Origin: Bacillus manliponensis
Lineage (GTDB): Bacteria > Bacillota > Bacilli > Bacillales > Bacillaceae_G
Assembly (NCBI RefSeq): GCF_000712595.1
Contig: NZ_JOTN01000002.1
Location: 248,001 to 312,000, forward strand
Direction of reading: 5' to 3'
Length of the DNA stretch: 64,000 bases
Shown: positions 27,702-36,081 of the stretch, one piece after another
How positions within the stretch are numbered: the stretch's first letter is position 1
Layout: every line of letters begins with the position of its first letter
Notes under the pieces: generated by a model
What the model was told of the DNA's origin: nothing
Seen by the model: the letters and a program-made list of their open reading frames with translations, nothing else
The model's database searches: none
Program-made: the position numbers and the translations under genes

Positions 27702-28568
27702 ATATTGTTTATATAACGCCTGCGTGCCGCTATTTTCTTCTCCTTCAGCAGCAAGCTCATCATATAATTGCTTTGCTAGCGTTAATCCTGGTACAGCTAG
27801 TTGAAGTTTTTCTGCCTCATCTAGTGCTATTTTCATATCTTTTATAAAATGTTTTACATAAAAGCCTGGCGCGAAGTCTTCCTTTAGCATACGCGGTGCT
27901 AAATTACTTAATGACCAACTTCCAGCAGCACCAGCAGAAATACTTTGCAACACTTTTTCTGGATCTAATCCTGCTTTTTTCGCATATGCAACCGCCTCAC
28001 ACACCCCTATCATGTTAGATGCAATTGTAATTTGATTACACATTTTTGTATGCTGTCCACTGCCTGCTGCGCCTTGTAAAATGATGTTTCCTCCTAATAA
28101 CTTAAATAATGGCAGACAAGCACTATATACTTCCTCGTCACCACCAACCATAATTGTTAAACGTCCTTCTTTTGCCCCAATATCACCACCTGATACAGGT
28201 GCATCCAACGCATGAACTTTCTTTTTCTTACCTTCTTCATAAATTCGTTTTGCAAGTGTTGGTGTTGATGTAGTAAAGTCAATGACGATTGCTTCTTCTT
28301 TCGCAACTTGTAACAGTCCATCTTCACCAAAATACACTTCTTCTACATCATGTGGATAACCAACCATCGTCATAATAACATCCGCTTGCTGCGCTACTTC
28401 TTTTGCGGTCTCACACCACTGAGCTCCTTCTGCTATTACAGCATTCGCTTTTTCTTTCGTACGAGTATACACATAAACTGTATAACCTCCATGTAATAAG
28501 TGACGTACCATACTCGTTCCCATAACACCTATACCAATAAAACCAATTATCGTTTTCTCTGTTAACTT
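27693..28568 (-). CDS. 3-hydroxyisobutyrate dehydrogenase-family oxidoreductase (YkwC-like)
   Basis: Beta-hydroxyacid dehydrogenase of 291 aa. The NAD-binding GFIGIGVMGTSM is at residues 9-20, the substrate motif DAPVSGGDIGAKEG near 120, and the catalytic Lys lies in GSGQHTKMCNQI. It closely resembles B. subtilis YkwC. The start is placed at the ATG (28568) behind GGTGGAGAAGG; 25 upstream codons lack support. The last Lys codon and TGA stop lie in bcr1. Joining the TTTAT copies predicts an ancestral end YIKE, so only one residue was lost. The physiological substrate is unknown. Confidence 0.88.
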   Translation of the reverse strand, partial: KLTEKTIIGFIGIGVMGTSMVRHLLHGGYTVYVYTRTKEKANAVIAEGAQWCETAKEVAQQADVIMTMVGYPHDVEEVYFGEDGLLQVAKEEAIVIDFTTSTPTLAKRIYEEGKKKKVHALDAPVSGGDIGAKEGRLTIMVGGDEEVYSACLPLFKLLGGNIILQGAAGSGQHTKMCNQITIASNMIGVCEAVAYAKKAGLDPEKVLQSISAGAAGSWSLSNLAPRMLKEDFAPGFYVKHFIKDMKIALDEAEKLQLAVPGLTLAKQLYDELAAEGEENSGTQALYKQYIK

Positions 28569-28651
28569 CATAACCTTCTCCACCCTTTCTTTTCCCCTAT
28601 CTTTAATTCTATTGTGCATGCTCATTCTAAAAATCTCAAACACTTTCTCAT

Positions 28652-28683
28652 AGAAAAAAGCTGCAACATAACGTCGCAGCTTT
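28652..28683 (-). terminator. Terminator after the GGDEF gene
   Basis: On the minus strand AAAGCTGC/GCAGCTTT is followed by TTTTC, directly after the GGDEF stop codon. Confidence 0.75.
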
Positions 28684-28684
28684 C

Positions 28685-30004
28685 CTATCTTTTTTCTTCT
28701 CGATATAAAAAAACTTGATTCTTCCCGTTTCTTTTTGCCTCTTGCAAGGCCATACTCGCTCGCTCTAATAACATTTCCTTCGTAATATCTTCTTCAAATG
28801 TTGCAACCCCAAAACTCGCCGTTAATTTAGAAATACCTGAAAATTTTTTCGTTTCTATAAAAAACCGTAATGATTCAGCCATTTGAAAGGCTTGTTTTTC
28901 AGTGACTTCCGTTAACAAGATAATAAATTGTCCACCATCCCACCTTGCAAAAACATGACGAGATGATAGTTTCGCTTTCACAAGATCTGCTAATTGTACT
29001 AATGCAAGATCTCCAAAATCATGACCATACGTGTGGTTAATCTCTTTGAAATTATCTATATCAAACAAAATAATAGAAACCTGCTGATTAATAAATTTCT
29101 CTTCTTTATCTATCTTCATATATATCTTTTGAAATTTCATTCGATTATAAATATCAGTTAAAGAGTCTACAGTCATTAAGCGTTCTTTCTCATTATACTC
29201 TTCATCTATATATGAAATATCTATACACGTCACAATACATCTTGAAATATCTTCTGGTAACGGCTCTGCACGTAATAAAAATACGTATGCATTTCCATCT
29301 CCATCATACATTTTAATTTTTCTTGGTTGTACTAAACATTCATCTAACCACATCATCGTATGAATCGGAACATAATATCCGTTTTCTTGCACAAGATGTT
29401 CTACAAATGACATATGATTTTCATGATATGTGAAAAGATCCTCATAGCCAAAAAATTTTAAAAAGTTTGTGTTACAATCAATAATCTCTGTATCCTCTAC
29501 AACAAATAACAAGTCATTTTGAAAGTCAAACATCATTTGAAGAAGCTCTTGTTGCAACATCACTTGTTTCACTAACGATAGCTCATATAAACTGTTTTGA
29601 ATTTCAGTAAGTACCGCTTGCGGCGTGATTGGCGCTAGCACAATATTACGAATCCCCAGTGCAATACAATCTACGAGTGTACGAGTAACCTCTTGATCCC
29701 ATATAACAACAACAGATGTATGAGAGGCTACCATTCGTTTTACAAATTCCTTCTTTATAGAAGAAGTCGCATATATAATGACAATTTTCGGGTCTACTTT
29801 TTCAAATAGTTGCTCTCCCTCTTCAAAACTATGTGCAACAAATAAACATTTCGGCTTTAATGTTGAGATTGTATGCTCATTTCCATTTCCTTCTTCTATA
29901 TACAACACATTTACATGTAAATCTTGCAATACATTTTGAAACACTGTATTTTCTAATAAAAAACGAAGTATGTTCACCACTTGGCTGTCACTCACTTTAT
30001 ACAT
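28685..30004 (-). CDS. Receiver-like/PAS/GGDEF protein with degenerate active site
   Basis: A 439-aa protein without membrane helices. Residues 1-145 look like a divergent receiver domain (KIVIIYATSSIKKEF, GIRNIVLAPITPQAV), about 160-270 like a PAS domain, and 280-437 are a GGDEF domain. The GTP-binding part is conserved (FDIDNFKEINHTYGHDFGD, residues 314-332), but the signature loop is DGGQF (356-360) instead of GGDEF. Diguanylate cyclase activity is therefore doubtful; it may bind GTP or c-di-GMP as a sensor or act through an interaction. Single gene with its own terminator. Confidence 0.85.
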   Translation of the reverse strand: MYKVSDSQVVNILRFLLENTVFQNVLQDLHVNVLYIEEGNGNEHTISTLKPKCLFVAHSFEEGEQLFEKVDPKIVIIYATSSIKKEFVKRMVASHTSVVVIWDQEVTRTLVDCIALGIRNIVLAPITPQAVLTEIQNSLYELSLVKQVMLQQELLQMMFDFQNDLLFVVEDTEIIDCNTNFLKFFGYEDLFTYHENHMSFVEHLVQENGYYVPIHTMMWLDECLVQPRKIKMYDGDGNAYVFLLRAEPLPEDISRCIVTCIDISYIDEEYNEKERLMTVDSLTDIYNRMKFQKIYMKIDKEEKFINQQVSIILFDIDNFKEINHTYGHDFGDLALVQLADLVKAKLSSRHVFARWDGGQFIILLTEVTEKQAFQMAESLRFFIETKKFSGISKLTASFGVATFEEDITKEMLLERASMALQEAKRNGKNQVFLYREEKR

Positions 30005-30184
30005 CTTGTTCTAATGAATTGTTATCGTACTCTATAATAAAGAATTTCATAAGAACTTGACCATTACATAGGAAGACATTTCTCCTACTAAGCGAACCAT
30101 TTCATATTGACATTCTGTATCACTTTCTCATTGTATGAATAAGATAACAAATACGTTTGTGCGAATATCTTAATTTCAAAAAAC

Positions 30185-30190
30185 TTGACA
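30185..30190 (+). promoter_or_regulatory. Probable -35 box (TTGACA) of the nitroreductase gene
   Basis: A perfect TTGACA about 100 bases before the start, with a weak -10 (TATATC) at 16-bp spacing. The remaining intergenic DNA back to 30005 shows nothing else I can name. Confidence 0.45.
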
Positions 30191-30225
30191 ATTGAAATGT
30201 ATCTATTATATCCTTTTACAGTAAT

Positions 30226-30244
30226 TACTTACAAAATGTAAGTA
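30226..30244. promoter_or_regulatory. TACTTAC-N5-GTAAGTA operator candidate
   Basis: Perfect 7-bp inverted repeat just downstream of the putative promoter. The TACT...AGTA layout resembles sites of HxlR/MarR-type quinone or disulfide sensors (YodB/CatR) that control YodC-like nitroreductases in B. subtilis. Confidence 0.55.
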
Positions 30245-30291
30245 GAAATTCTTTCTACATAAATATAGTAATAAAAGTTGGAGGACTTATT

Positions 30292-30909
30292 ATGACAAAT
30301 CAAGATTTCTTTACAGTTTTATATGAACGTACATCAAACCGAGCTTTTAATCCAGAAAAAGAAATTTCAAAAGAAGACTTACATGAAATTTTAAAGGCTG
30401 CTGGGCAAGCTCCATCTGCTTGGAACTTACAACATTGGAAATTCCTTGTGTTCCAGGGAGAAGATGTACAACGTCGTTTGCATCCAATTGCTTACAATCA
30501 ACAACAAATTTTAGATGCTTCAGCTGTTGTAGCTATTTTAGGTGATTTAGAAGCAAACAAAAATGTCGATCCTGTATTTGGTCCACTTGTTGAAAAAGGC
30601 TATATGCAAGAAGATGCAAAAAATCGCCTAGCTGAAAATATTGAAAATGCATATAAACGTGAACAATATCCACGTGACGCTGCATTCTCTAATGCCTCAT
30701 TAGCCGCGATGCAACTTATGCTTGCAGCTAAAGCAAAAGGATGGGACACTTGTGCAATTGGTGGATTCAATCCACAAGCATTGGTAGAAGAATTTAATGT
30801 TTCTTCTCGTTACACACCAATTATGTTAATTACAATTGGCGAAGCTACATTAAAAGGGCATCCTGCACCGCGTATGAGTGTAGAAGAAGTAACTGAGTGG
30901 GCAAAATAA
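30292..30909 (+). CDS. Nitroreductase-family protein (YodC-like)
   Basis: FMN-dependent oxidoreductase, 205 aa. FMN-binding features are RTSNRAF near residue 13, the APSAWNLQHWKF motif (about 40-51), and a C-terminal AKGWDTCAIGGFN (about 145-157). Overall pattern matches B. subtilis YodC, which reduces nitroaromatics or quinones. TTGGAGG is upstream, and an inverted repeat in the promoter suggests redox control. The TAA stop lies within ATAAA, the boundary of a short bcr1 copy. Confidence 0.87.
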   Translation: MTNQDFFTVLYERTSNRAFNPEKEISKEDLHEILKAAGQAPSAWNLQHWKFLVFQGEDVQRRLHPIAYNQQQILDASAVVAILGDLEANKNVDPVFGPLVEKGYMQEDAKNRLAENIENAYKREQYPRDAAFSNASLAAMQLMLAAKAKGWDTCAIGGFNPQALVEEFNVSSRYTPIMLITIGEATLKGHPAPRMSVEEVTEWAK

Positions 30910-30961
30910 AGTGAAACTTCACTCAGTGGGGAGTCTTACAGCCCGCAAATAGCGGGATAAA
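30906..30961 (-). repeat. bcr1 repeat, shortest copy (56 bp)
   Basis: Only the two ends remain: ATAAAGTGAAACTTCACTCAG joined to GGGAGTCTTACAGCCCGC and AAATAGCGGGATAAA. ATAAA at 30906-30910 and 30957-30961 are the boundary repeats. The first one contains the nitroreductase stop codon. Confidence 0.85.
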
Positions 30962-30992
30962 AAAGAAGAAGGCAATGTCCTTCTTCTTTTTT
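30958..30992. terminator. Bidirectional terminator
   Basis: AAAAAGAAGAAGG/CCTTCTTCTTTTTT hairpin between the nitroreductase and the convergent ATP-grasp gene; its A tract overlaps the bcr1 edge. Confidence 0.85.
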
Positions 30993-32223
30993 ATGTTTCC
31001 TCTCGTCCTAATGGAACATAATACGATAAATTATTAGTAATTTGTCCTCCTGCTCGGCATCCAATTGCACTTGCTTCTCCATCTATGAAAAAGCTACCAT
31101 ACATATAATGAAGATTTTTTATTTGTCCATCTACATTCATAGACGTTGTTGGTAAATCAACATACTTTTGGTATATACCTTTATAAGCTGTATACGTCCT
31201 CTTCTCTTCTTCTATCACTTTCATACCCTTTTCATTATATACTTCAATCGTATCTCCTTCTCGGCCAAATACGGGCTTTTTTACGTAAGAAATATGTTTC
31301 TCTTGAAAGTAATCTGCATCTAAATATGTTGGTAAAAAATATTGTGCAATCCATTGATGCTCTTCCGCTGAAAAAAATGGATGGTTTTGTTCATGTAATC
31401 CCCAAATAACAGCCTGCACTGCTTTATTTTGAAGTAAAAAGGCAGATGGCGGATTAATGATATGCAATTTCCTATCACATACAAGCTGTAATAGCCATTC
31501 TCCAATCGGATCTCCGCTTTGTGCTTCATCTAACAGTGCACATTCAATGGGGAACGTTTGCCTATATAAAATATCAATCTTTTTCCCTTTATCATCATAT
31601 AAACCGTCACCTTCAATAATCTGCAAACGATCAAGTGGTACAAAGCAAGATTCCTCATCGTATAAACTTTGTAGATATTTTGCCGTATAACGATCCTCTA
31701 CATGATCTCCGTGGGAGGTAAAGACAATATGGGGAGTATCAGTCTCGATATGTTGCTTCGCTTTGTTTATTCCTGCTGTCACTGCTTGCTGTAACCGTTT
31801 TTCTTCACCTTCATTAATATCTTTCACATGAAAAGCTTCACATACATGTTGATTTACAGAAAACAGTTCTTTTATAAAAGTAGGAGTGTCACTATTCAAC
31901 TCTAATACTTTCATTTTCCCTTCATAAAAAACGAAATCAAATCTAGCAATTATGCTTTCTGACATAGAAGGCTCTATCCGTAAAAAAGATAACGTTTCTA
32001 CCGGATACCCCATCTGTAATAACGTATCATCATCTAATTGGCGTAATAAAGAAGCTGTTTTAAAGAAAAGTTGACCACAAGCTTTCGTTGCTTCCCGTAA
32101 CGCATATACTCTTTCGTCATCTAGCATATGCATATCATACAAAGCATATGGTTCATTATATAAATCTGGCCAAAACTGTGGAATTTCTTGATAAAATGCC
32201 GTTCTTAACACATCTTTACTCAC
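30991..32223 (-). CDS. Glutathionylspermidine synthase-family ATP-grasp protein
   Basis: A 410-aa ATP-grasp enzyme related to the synthetase half of glutathionylspermidine synthase and to E. coli YgiC/YjfC. Segments include RFDFVFYEGKMKVLELNSDTP (with E-x-N metal ligand) and KPVFGREGDTIEVY (ATP-binding Lys and Arg). It should form an amide bond between a carboxylate and an amine, but Bacillus lacks glutathionylspermidine, so the product is unknown. Its ATG overlaps the stop of the lipoprotein gene (ATGA), which mirrors the E. coli ygiB-ygiC pair. Confidence 0.82.
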   Translation of the reverse strand: MSKDVLRTAFYQEIPQFWPDLYNEPYALYDMHMLDDERVYALREATKACGQLFFKTASLLRQLDDDTLLQMGYPVETLSFLRIEPSMSESIIARFDFVFYEGKMKVLELNSDTPTFIKELFSVNQHVCEAFHVKDINEGEEKRLQQAVTAGINKAKQHIETDTPHIVFTSHGDHVEDRYTAKYLQSLYDEESCFVPLDRLQIIEGDGLYDDKGKKIDILYRQTFPIECALLDEAQSGDPIGEWLLQLVCDRKLHIINPPSAFLLQNKAVQAVIWGLHEQNHPFFSAEEHQWIAQYFLPTYLDADYFQEKHISYVKKPVFGREGDTIEVYNEKGMKVIEEEKRTYTAYKGIYQKYVDLPTTSMNVDGQIKNLHYMYGSFFIDGEASAIGCRAGGQITNNLSYYVPLGREET

Positions 32224-32525
32224 GAACCACTCACCTTTGTTCCTGAACCAAATCCTTTTTTAAAACTCGAACTCTTTGTGTACTTTTTATAACCTGAATC
32301 ATTATGAAGGGCTGCTAACGATGAAAACTTCTTTCCAGCATAATAATAATGTCCGTAGGAGGATGAACGTTTATCATCGCACTCCCATACCCCTTCATCA
32401 TATTCGAATTCATATTGTTTACATTCTAAGTCATCTGGCTTTGGCGGAAGTGTTTCTTCACTTTCACATCCAGCAGTCCCAATTGCTGCAATTACACCAA
32501 GCATTACTTTTGTTGTTTTATTCAT
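32220..32525 (-). CDS. YgiB-like lipoprotein (101 aa)
   Basis: Signal peptide MNKTTKVMLGVIAAIGTAGC with a lipobox ending at Cys20, then a Tyr/Ser/Lys-rich mature part (SSSYGHYYYAGKK) and a Gly/Ser tail. Low complexity and Tyr-rich composition resemble the DUF1190/YgiB group that accompanies YgiC-like ATP-grasp proteins. Overlaps the next gene by four bases. The mature chain may be the modified partner of the ATP-grasp enzyme (inference). Confidence 0.7.
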   Translation of the reverse strand: MNKTTKVMLGVIAAIGTAGCESEETLPPKPDDLECKQYEFEYDEGVWECDDKRSSSYGHYYYAGKKFSSLAALHNDSGYKKYTKSSSFKKGFGSGTKVSGS

Positions 32526-32600
32526 TTATGTCCCCCTGCACATCCTTTTCTATACTTTTATGATAAAATGAAAACAAAAAATAAGAAAGGATAAATTTGT

Positions 32601-33053
32601 ATGAACTTAACATATTACTTACAACATGGAATACATGATTATGAACCTTTTTATACATATAAATCAAAAGACATCGACCCAAATGAAATATACGCTCGTC
32701 AGCTTTGTGAATACTTTGTTGTCAACAAAATGCAGTACGAATTACTTTCGAATGAAATGTTTGAAAATGAAGAACGCCTGATCGTAAAACATTTAGGTAA
32801 GGCCACTATATTACAAGATGAAGTGTTTTATGAAAATAATAGTGTATGCATGGAGATTCGGGAATACAAGTCACAAACTTCAATGCCTCTTTTACATACA
32901 ATGAGAATCTCACACCATGAAATAATTCGTTATTTATTAAAAGACTACATTCATATTCCTGCCATTGGAGTGAGAAAAAGAGATTGTGCAGAGATTGATG
33001 AAGACCGTTCTTGTTACGTACTCTATGTTACAACTGATAAAATAGAAGGATGA
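32601..33053 (+). CDS. Conserved hypothetical protein (150 aa)
   Basis: Soluble mixed alpha/beta protein with no motif I can identify. The pattern is acidic and Tyr-rich at the N-terminus (YYLQHGIHDYEPFYTYKSKD) with a Cys-containing C-terminus (RDCAEIDEDRSCYVLYV). The ribosome site is AGAAAGGA. Divergent from the lipoprotein gene. Function unknown. Confidence 0.7.
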   Translation: MNLTYYLQHGIHDYEPFYTYKSKDIDPNEIYARQLCEYFVVNKMQYELLSNEMFENEERLIVKHLGKATILQDEVFYENNSVCMEIREYKSQTSMPLLHTMRISHHEIIRYLLKDYIHIPAIGVRKRDCAEIDEDRSCYVLYVTTDKIEG

Positions 33054-33111
33054 TTTTTTGTTACAATTATGATACAATAGTAACAAATAGATAACAAGTG
33101 AGGGATTTTCA

Positions 33112-33330
33112 TTGAATTTTCATGGAAGCTTAAGCGCGATTTTATGCTACGCTGTAACAGTAATGCTTCTATACTTCATCGGAGACGCAACAAATATTTC
33201 AATGCTTCAATTTTCAAAAGAAGCCGCTTTTGATTCAGAAGATAACGTATACACGTCCCGCTCTATCGCACCATTACTTTTAGCATTACCAGTATATGCA
33301 ATCGTTTTATATAAAAGCAAAAAAATATAA
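33112..33330 (+). CDS. Small two-helix membrane protein (72 aa)
   Basis: TTG start behind GTGAGGGA. One helix at about residues 6-24 and a second at 51-66, with a loop containing YTSRSIAPLLL. It ends in a basic KSKKI tail. Unrecognised. A terminator follows at once. Confidence 0.65.
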   Translation: MNFHGSLSAILCYAVTVMLLYFIGDATNISMLQFSKEAAFDSEDNVYTSRSIAPLLLALPVYAIVLYKSKKI

Positions 33331-33367
33331 AGACTACCTTTACAAACAGAAAGGGTAGTCTTTTTGT
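33330..33367 (+). terminator. Terminator after the small membrane protein
   Basis: AGACTACC/GGTAGTCT stem followed by TTTTTG. Confidence 0.85.
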
Positions 33368-33530
33368 TTACCTACATTGTGAATGACCCCTCCCTACTCA
33401 TTGGGCTTCACCCTCCTCACTCCTTGAGGAAGGGGACTTTTTTCGGAAGATGTTAAATTTAATTGTTGAAAATAAGAAAAAATCCTATTATAACCCCCTC
33501 CGTTTGTCCAGACCATACATGTACATTGTG

Positions 33531-33539
33531 CATACATTA
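33531..33539 (+). promoter_or_regulatory. Probable sigma-K/E -10 element (CATACATTA)
   Basis: CATACATTA fits CATANNNTA, with an AC dinucleotide about 17 bases upstream as expected for a sigma-K -35. It is 24 bases before the Cys/Asp-rich gene. The DNA from 33368 to here has a CCCCTCC/GGAAGGGG patch but no gene I can support. Confidence 0.5.
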
Positions 33540-33562
33540 TAAGTGTGAAGGGGGTGAGAATT

Positions 33563-33859
33563 ATGTTTGGATGTTTTGGATGTCGTGACGACTTCAGAGA
33601 CTTCAAAGACCACAAAGACTTCAAAGACCACGATGATTGCAAAAATGATAATAGAAATAAACGTCCGTTTTGTAATCTTCTTGCTAACATTTGTATCGGA
33701 ACTACAATTAGACAATTAACAATTAGAAACGATGGAACTTTCAATAACCTTGTATTTGAAGGATTCGCTAATGGTGTTGCTCTATTCTCAACAACAACTG
33801 GTGGCTTCACAGGATTATTACGTGTTTGTCCAGAAGATATCACTTCTATTATTATTTAA
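33563..33859 (+). CDS. Putative spore coat/exosporium small protein (98 aa)
   Basis: The N-terminus is Cys-rich and then an Asp/Lys/His/Phe repeat (RDFKDHKDFKDHDDCKND), encoded by near-identical tandem GACTTCAAAGACCAC units at about 33598-33633. The second half is a beta-rich hydrophobic domain ending FTGLLRVCPEDITSIII. This bipartite layout and a sigma-K-like promoter suggest a structural spore-surface protein; I cannot name it. GAAGGGGGTGAG sets the ATG at 33563. Confidence 0.65.
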   Translation: MFGCFGCRDDFRDFKDHKDFKDHDDCKNDNRNKRPFCNLLANICIGTTIRQLTIRNDGTFNNLVFEGFANGVALFSTTTGGFTGLLRVCPEDITSIII

Positions 33860-33925
33860 CAACACTACTCCTTTTCCAGGTGAGATCGTCTCACCTGGAC
33901 TTTACATAACAAATTATGCTCTAAA

Positions 33926-33967
33926 TAAAAAAACGAAACTGATTTCATATCAGTTTCGTTTTTTTAT
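33926..33967. terminator. Bidirectional terminator at the ptsI end
   Basis: AAAAACGAAACTGAT/ATCAGTTTCGTTTTT hairpin with A and T runs on both sides. Another perfect hairpin (CCAGGTGAGA/TCTCACCTGG, 33879-33901) lies before it without a T tract. Confidence 0.85.
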
Positions 33968-35679
33968 TAAATGCTCTTTACAAGTTCTACTACTTCTTCA
34001 GCAGTTGACATGTTTAAAGCTTTTTGTGCTAACTCTTCCATGTCTGCTTTGGAAAGATTACGGATTTGTGATCTTGCAGGCAGAATGGATGTTGCACTCA
34101 TACTGAATTCATCTAAGCCTAATCCAATTAATAATGGAATCGCTAACGAATCACCAGCCATTTCGCCACACATGCCAGCCCATTTTCCTTCTTTATGAGC
34201 AGCTTCAATTACCATCTTTACAAGACGTAAAATCGCTGGGTTATATGGTTGGTATAAGTATGACACTTGCTCGTTCATACGGTCTGCAGCCATTGTATAT
34301 TGAATTAAGTCATTTGTTCCAATAGAGAAGAAATCAACTTCTTTTGCGAACTGATCTGCAATAATTGCAGAAGCTGGAATTTCTACCATCATCCCTACTT
34401 CGATGTTATCAGAAACTTCAGTACCAGCCTGTACAAGCTTATCCTTTTCTTCTAATAAAATCGCTTTCGCTTGACGGAATTCATCAAGAGTTGCAATCAT
34501 TGGGAACATGATTTTTAAGTTACCGTATACACTTGCACGAAGTAATGCACGAAGTTGTGTACGGAACATATCTTGCTCTTCTAGGCATAGACGAATCGCA
34601 CGATAGCCTAAGAACGGGTTCATTTCTTTTGGTAAATGTAAGTATGGAAGCTCTTTATCGCCACCGATGTCAAGTGTACGAACAACAACTGGCTGGCCTT
34701 CGCCAACACCTTCAAGAACTGCTTTATATGCTTCAAACTGTTCCTCTTCTGTTGGAAGGTTATCACGGCCCATGTACAAGAATTCTGTACGGTATAGACC
34801 AACACCTTCACCGCCGTTATCAATAATACCTTTTACATCTTTTGGTGTTCCGATGTTTGCTACAAGCTCAACATGATGACCGTCAGCTGTAACTGTTTCT
34901 TCATTTCTTAATTTTGCCCACTCTGCTTTTTGCGCTTCGAACTTCGCTTTTTTCTCTTCATACGCACGAAGAGTTTCTTCAGATGGGTTTACAATTACTT
35001 CTCCGTCTAAACCGTCGATAATTACGATATCGCCGTTTTGGATTTCTTCCATAACAACTTTCGTACCAACAACAGCTGGGATTTCCATAGAACGTGCCAT
35101 AATTGCAGAGTGAGACGTACGTCCACCGATATCAGTTGTGAAGCCTTTTGCATATTTACGGTTTAACTGTGCTGTATCTGATGGTGTTAAGTCTTCTGCA
35201 ATAATAACAACTTCTTCAGAAATTGTGCTTGGATTTGAGAAGTTAATGCCAAGTAAGTGTGCAAGAACACGTTTCGTTACATCACGAATATCCGCTGCAC
35301 GCTCTTTCATATATTCATTATCCATGCTTTCAAACATCGCAATGAACATGTTTGCAACTTCATCCATTGCAAACTCAGCATTTGTTTTTTCGTTGTTTAC
35401 TTTATCTTTTACAGGGTTTACTAGTTCTGGGTCATTCAGTACAAGTAAGTGTGCTTCGAAAATTGCTGCTTTATCAGCACCAAGCTCAGCAAAAGCATGA
35501 TCTTTAATTGCTTCTAATTCAGACTTCGCTTTTTCAAGCGCAGCTTCTAAGCGTGCGATTTCCGCAGCTGCATCCGTAATCGTTTTCTTTTCAATGTTAA
35601 ATTCAGGGTTTTCTAGACGGAACGCCTTTGCAATGGCAATACCACTTGAAGCAGCGATCCCTTTAATGTTAAGAGTCAT
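33967..35679 (-). CDS. ptsI: Phosphoenolpyruvate-protein phosphotransferase (enzyme I) PtsI
   Basis: General PTS enzyme I (570 aa), which takes phosphate from PEP and passes it to HPr. The phospho-His is in [13 protein letters not shown] (about residue 190). The PEP-binding site includes [11 protein letters not shown] and the catalytic Cys in [11 protein letters not shown] (about residue 502). The N-terminal HPr-binding helical domain precedes. Its ATG overlaps the HPr stop (TAATG), so ptsH and ptsI are translationally coupled. Confidence 0.96.
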   Translation of the reverse strand: MTLNIKGIAASSGIAIAKAFRLENPEFNIEKKTITDAAAEIARLEAALEKAKSELEAIKDHAFAELGADKAAIFEAHLLVLNDPELVNPVKDKVNNEKTNAEFAMDEVANMFIAMFESMDNEYMKERAADIRDVTKRVLAHLLGINFSNPSTISEEVVIIAEDLTPSDTAQLNRKYAKGFTTDIGGRTSHSAIMARSMEIPAVVGTKVVMEEIQNGDIVIIDGLDGEVIVNPSEETLRAYEEKKAKFEAQKAEWAKLRNEETVTADGHHVELVANIGTPKDVKGIIDNGGEGVGLYRTEFLYMGRDNLPTEEEQFEAYKAVLEGVGEGQPVVVRTLDIGGDKELPYLHLPKEMNPFLGYRAIRLCLEEQDMFRTQLRALLRASVYGNLKIMFPMIATLDEFRQAKAILLEEKDKLVQAGTEVSDNIEVGMMVEIPASAIIADQFAKEVDFFSIGTNDLIQYTMAADRMNEQVSYLYQPYNPAILRLVKMVIEAAHKEGKWAGMCGEMAGDSLAIPLLIGLGLDEFSMSATSILPARSQIRNLSKADMEELAQKALNMSTAEEVVELVKSI

Positions 35680-35942
35680 TATTCTCCTAACCCTTCGTTC
35701 TTCATTGTTTCTTCGATAGCTGTTAATGCTTGCTCTGCATCGTCACCGTTTGCAGTAACTTTAATGTCTGCACCTTGTTGAATACCTAAAGACATAACAC
35801 CCATGATTGATTTTAAGTTTACAGTTTTTCCGTTGTATTCTAAGTTGATGTCAGCACCAAATTTGCTTGCAGTGTTTACAAGTAAAGTTGCCGGACGAGC
35901 ATGAATTCCTGAGTCACTAGTTACTTTAAAGATTTTTTCCAT
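35679..35942 (-). CDS. ptsH: Phosphocarrier protein HPr
   Basis: 87-aa phosphocarrier. The enzyme I site His15 is in [10 protein letters not shown] and the HPr-kinase site Ser46 in [11 protein letters not shown], so it serves both sugar uptake and CcpA signalling. The ribosome site AAAGGAGAT is strong. It directly precedes ptsI. The intergenic hairpin upstream can separate it from ptsG readthrough. Confidence 0.97.
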   Translation of the reverse strand: MEKIFKVTSDSGIHARPATLLVNTASKFGADINLEYNGKTVNLKSIMGVMSLGIQQGADIKVTANGDDAEQALTAIEETMKNEGLGE

Positions 35943-36016
35943 GATTTTCTATCTCCTTTAAACTACAGTATATTTTAGGTTGTATAGACGTTTGTACCAC
36001 AACACCTATATTGTAT

Positions 36017-36056
36017 ATAATAGGCGATGTATGGTCAACCTCTATCGCCTATTATA
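36017..36056 (-). terminator. Hairpin between ptsG and ptsH
   Basis: AATAGGCGAT/ATCGCCTATT stem with a loop of about 18 bases, lacking a clean T tract. It may be a weak terminator or processing site that lets ptsG transcripts partly read into ptsHI. Confidence 0.5.
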
Positions 36057-36081
36057 ATTATAAACATTTTGCGTCAAAATG

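Noticed and set aside
33394-33843. A 149-aa open frame on the minus strand
   Set aside because: It overlaps the spore-type gene on the plus strand with no ribosome site, and composition follows the antisense of the Asp/Lys repeat.
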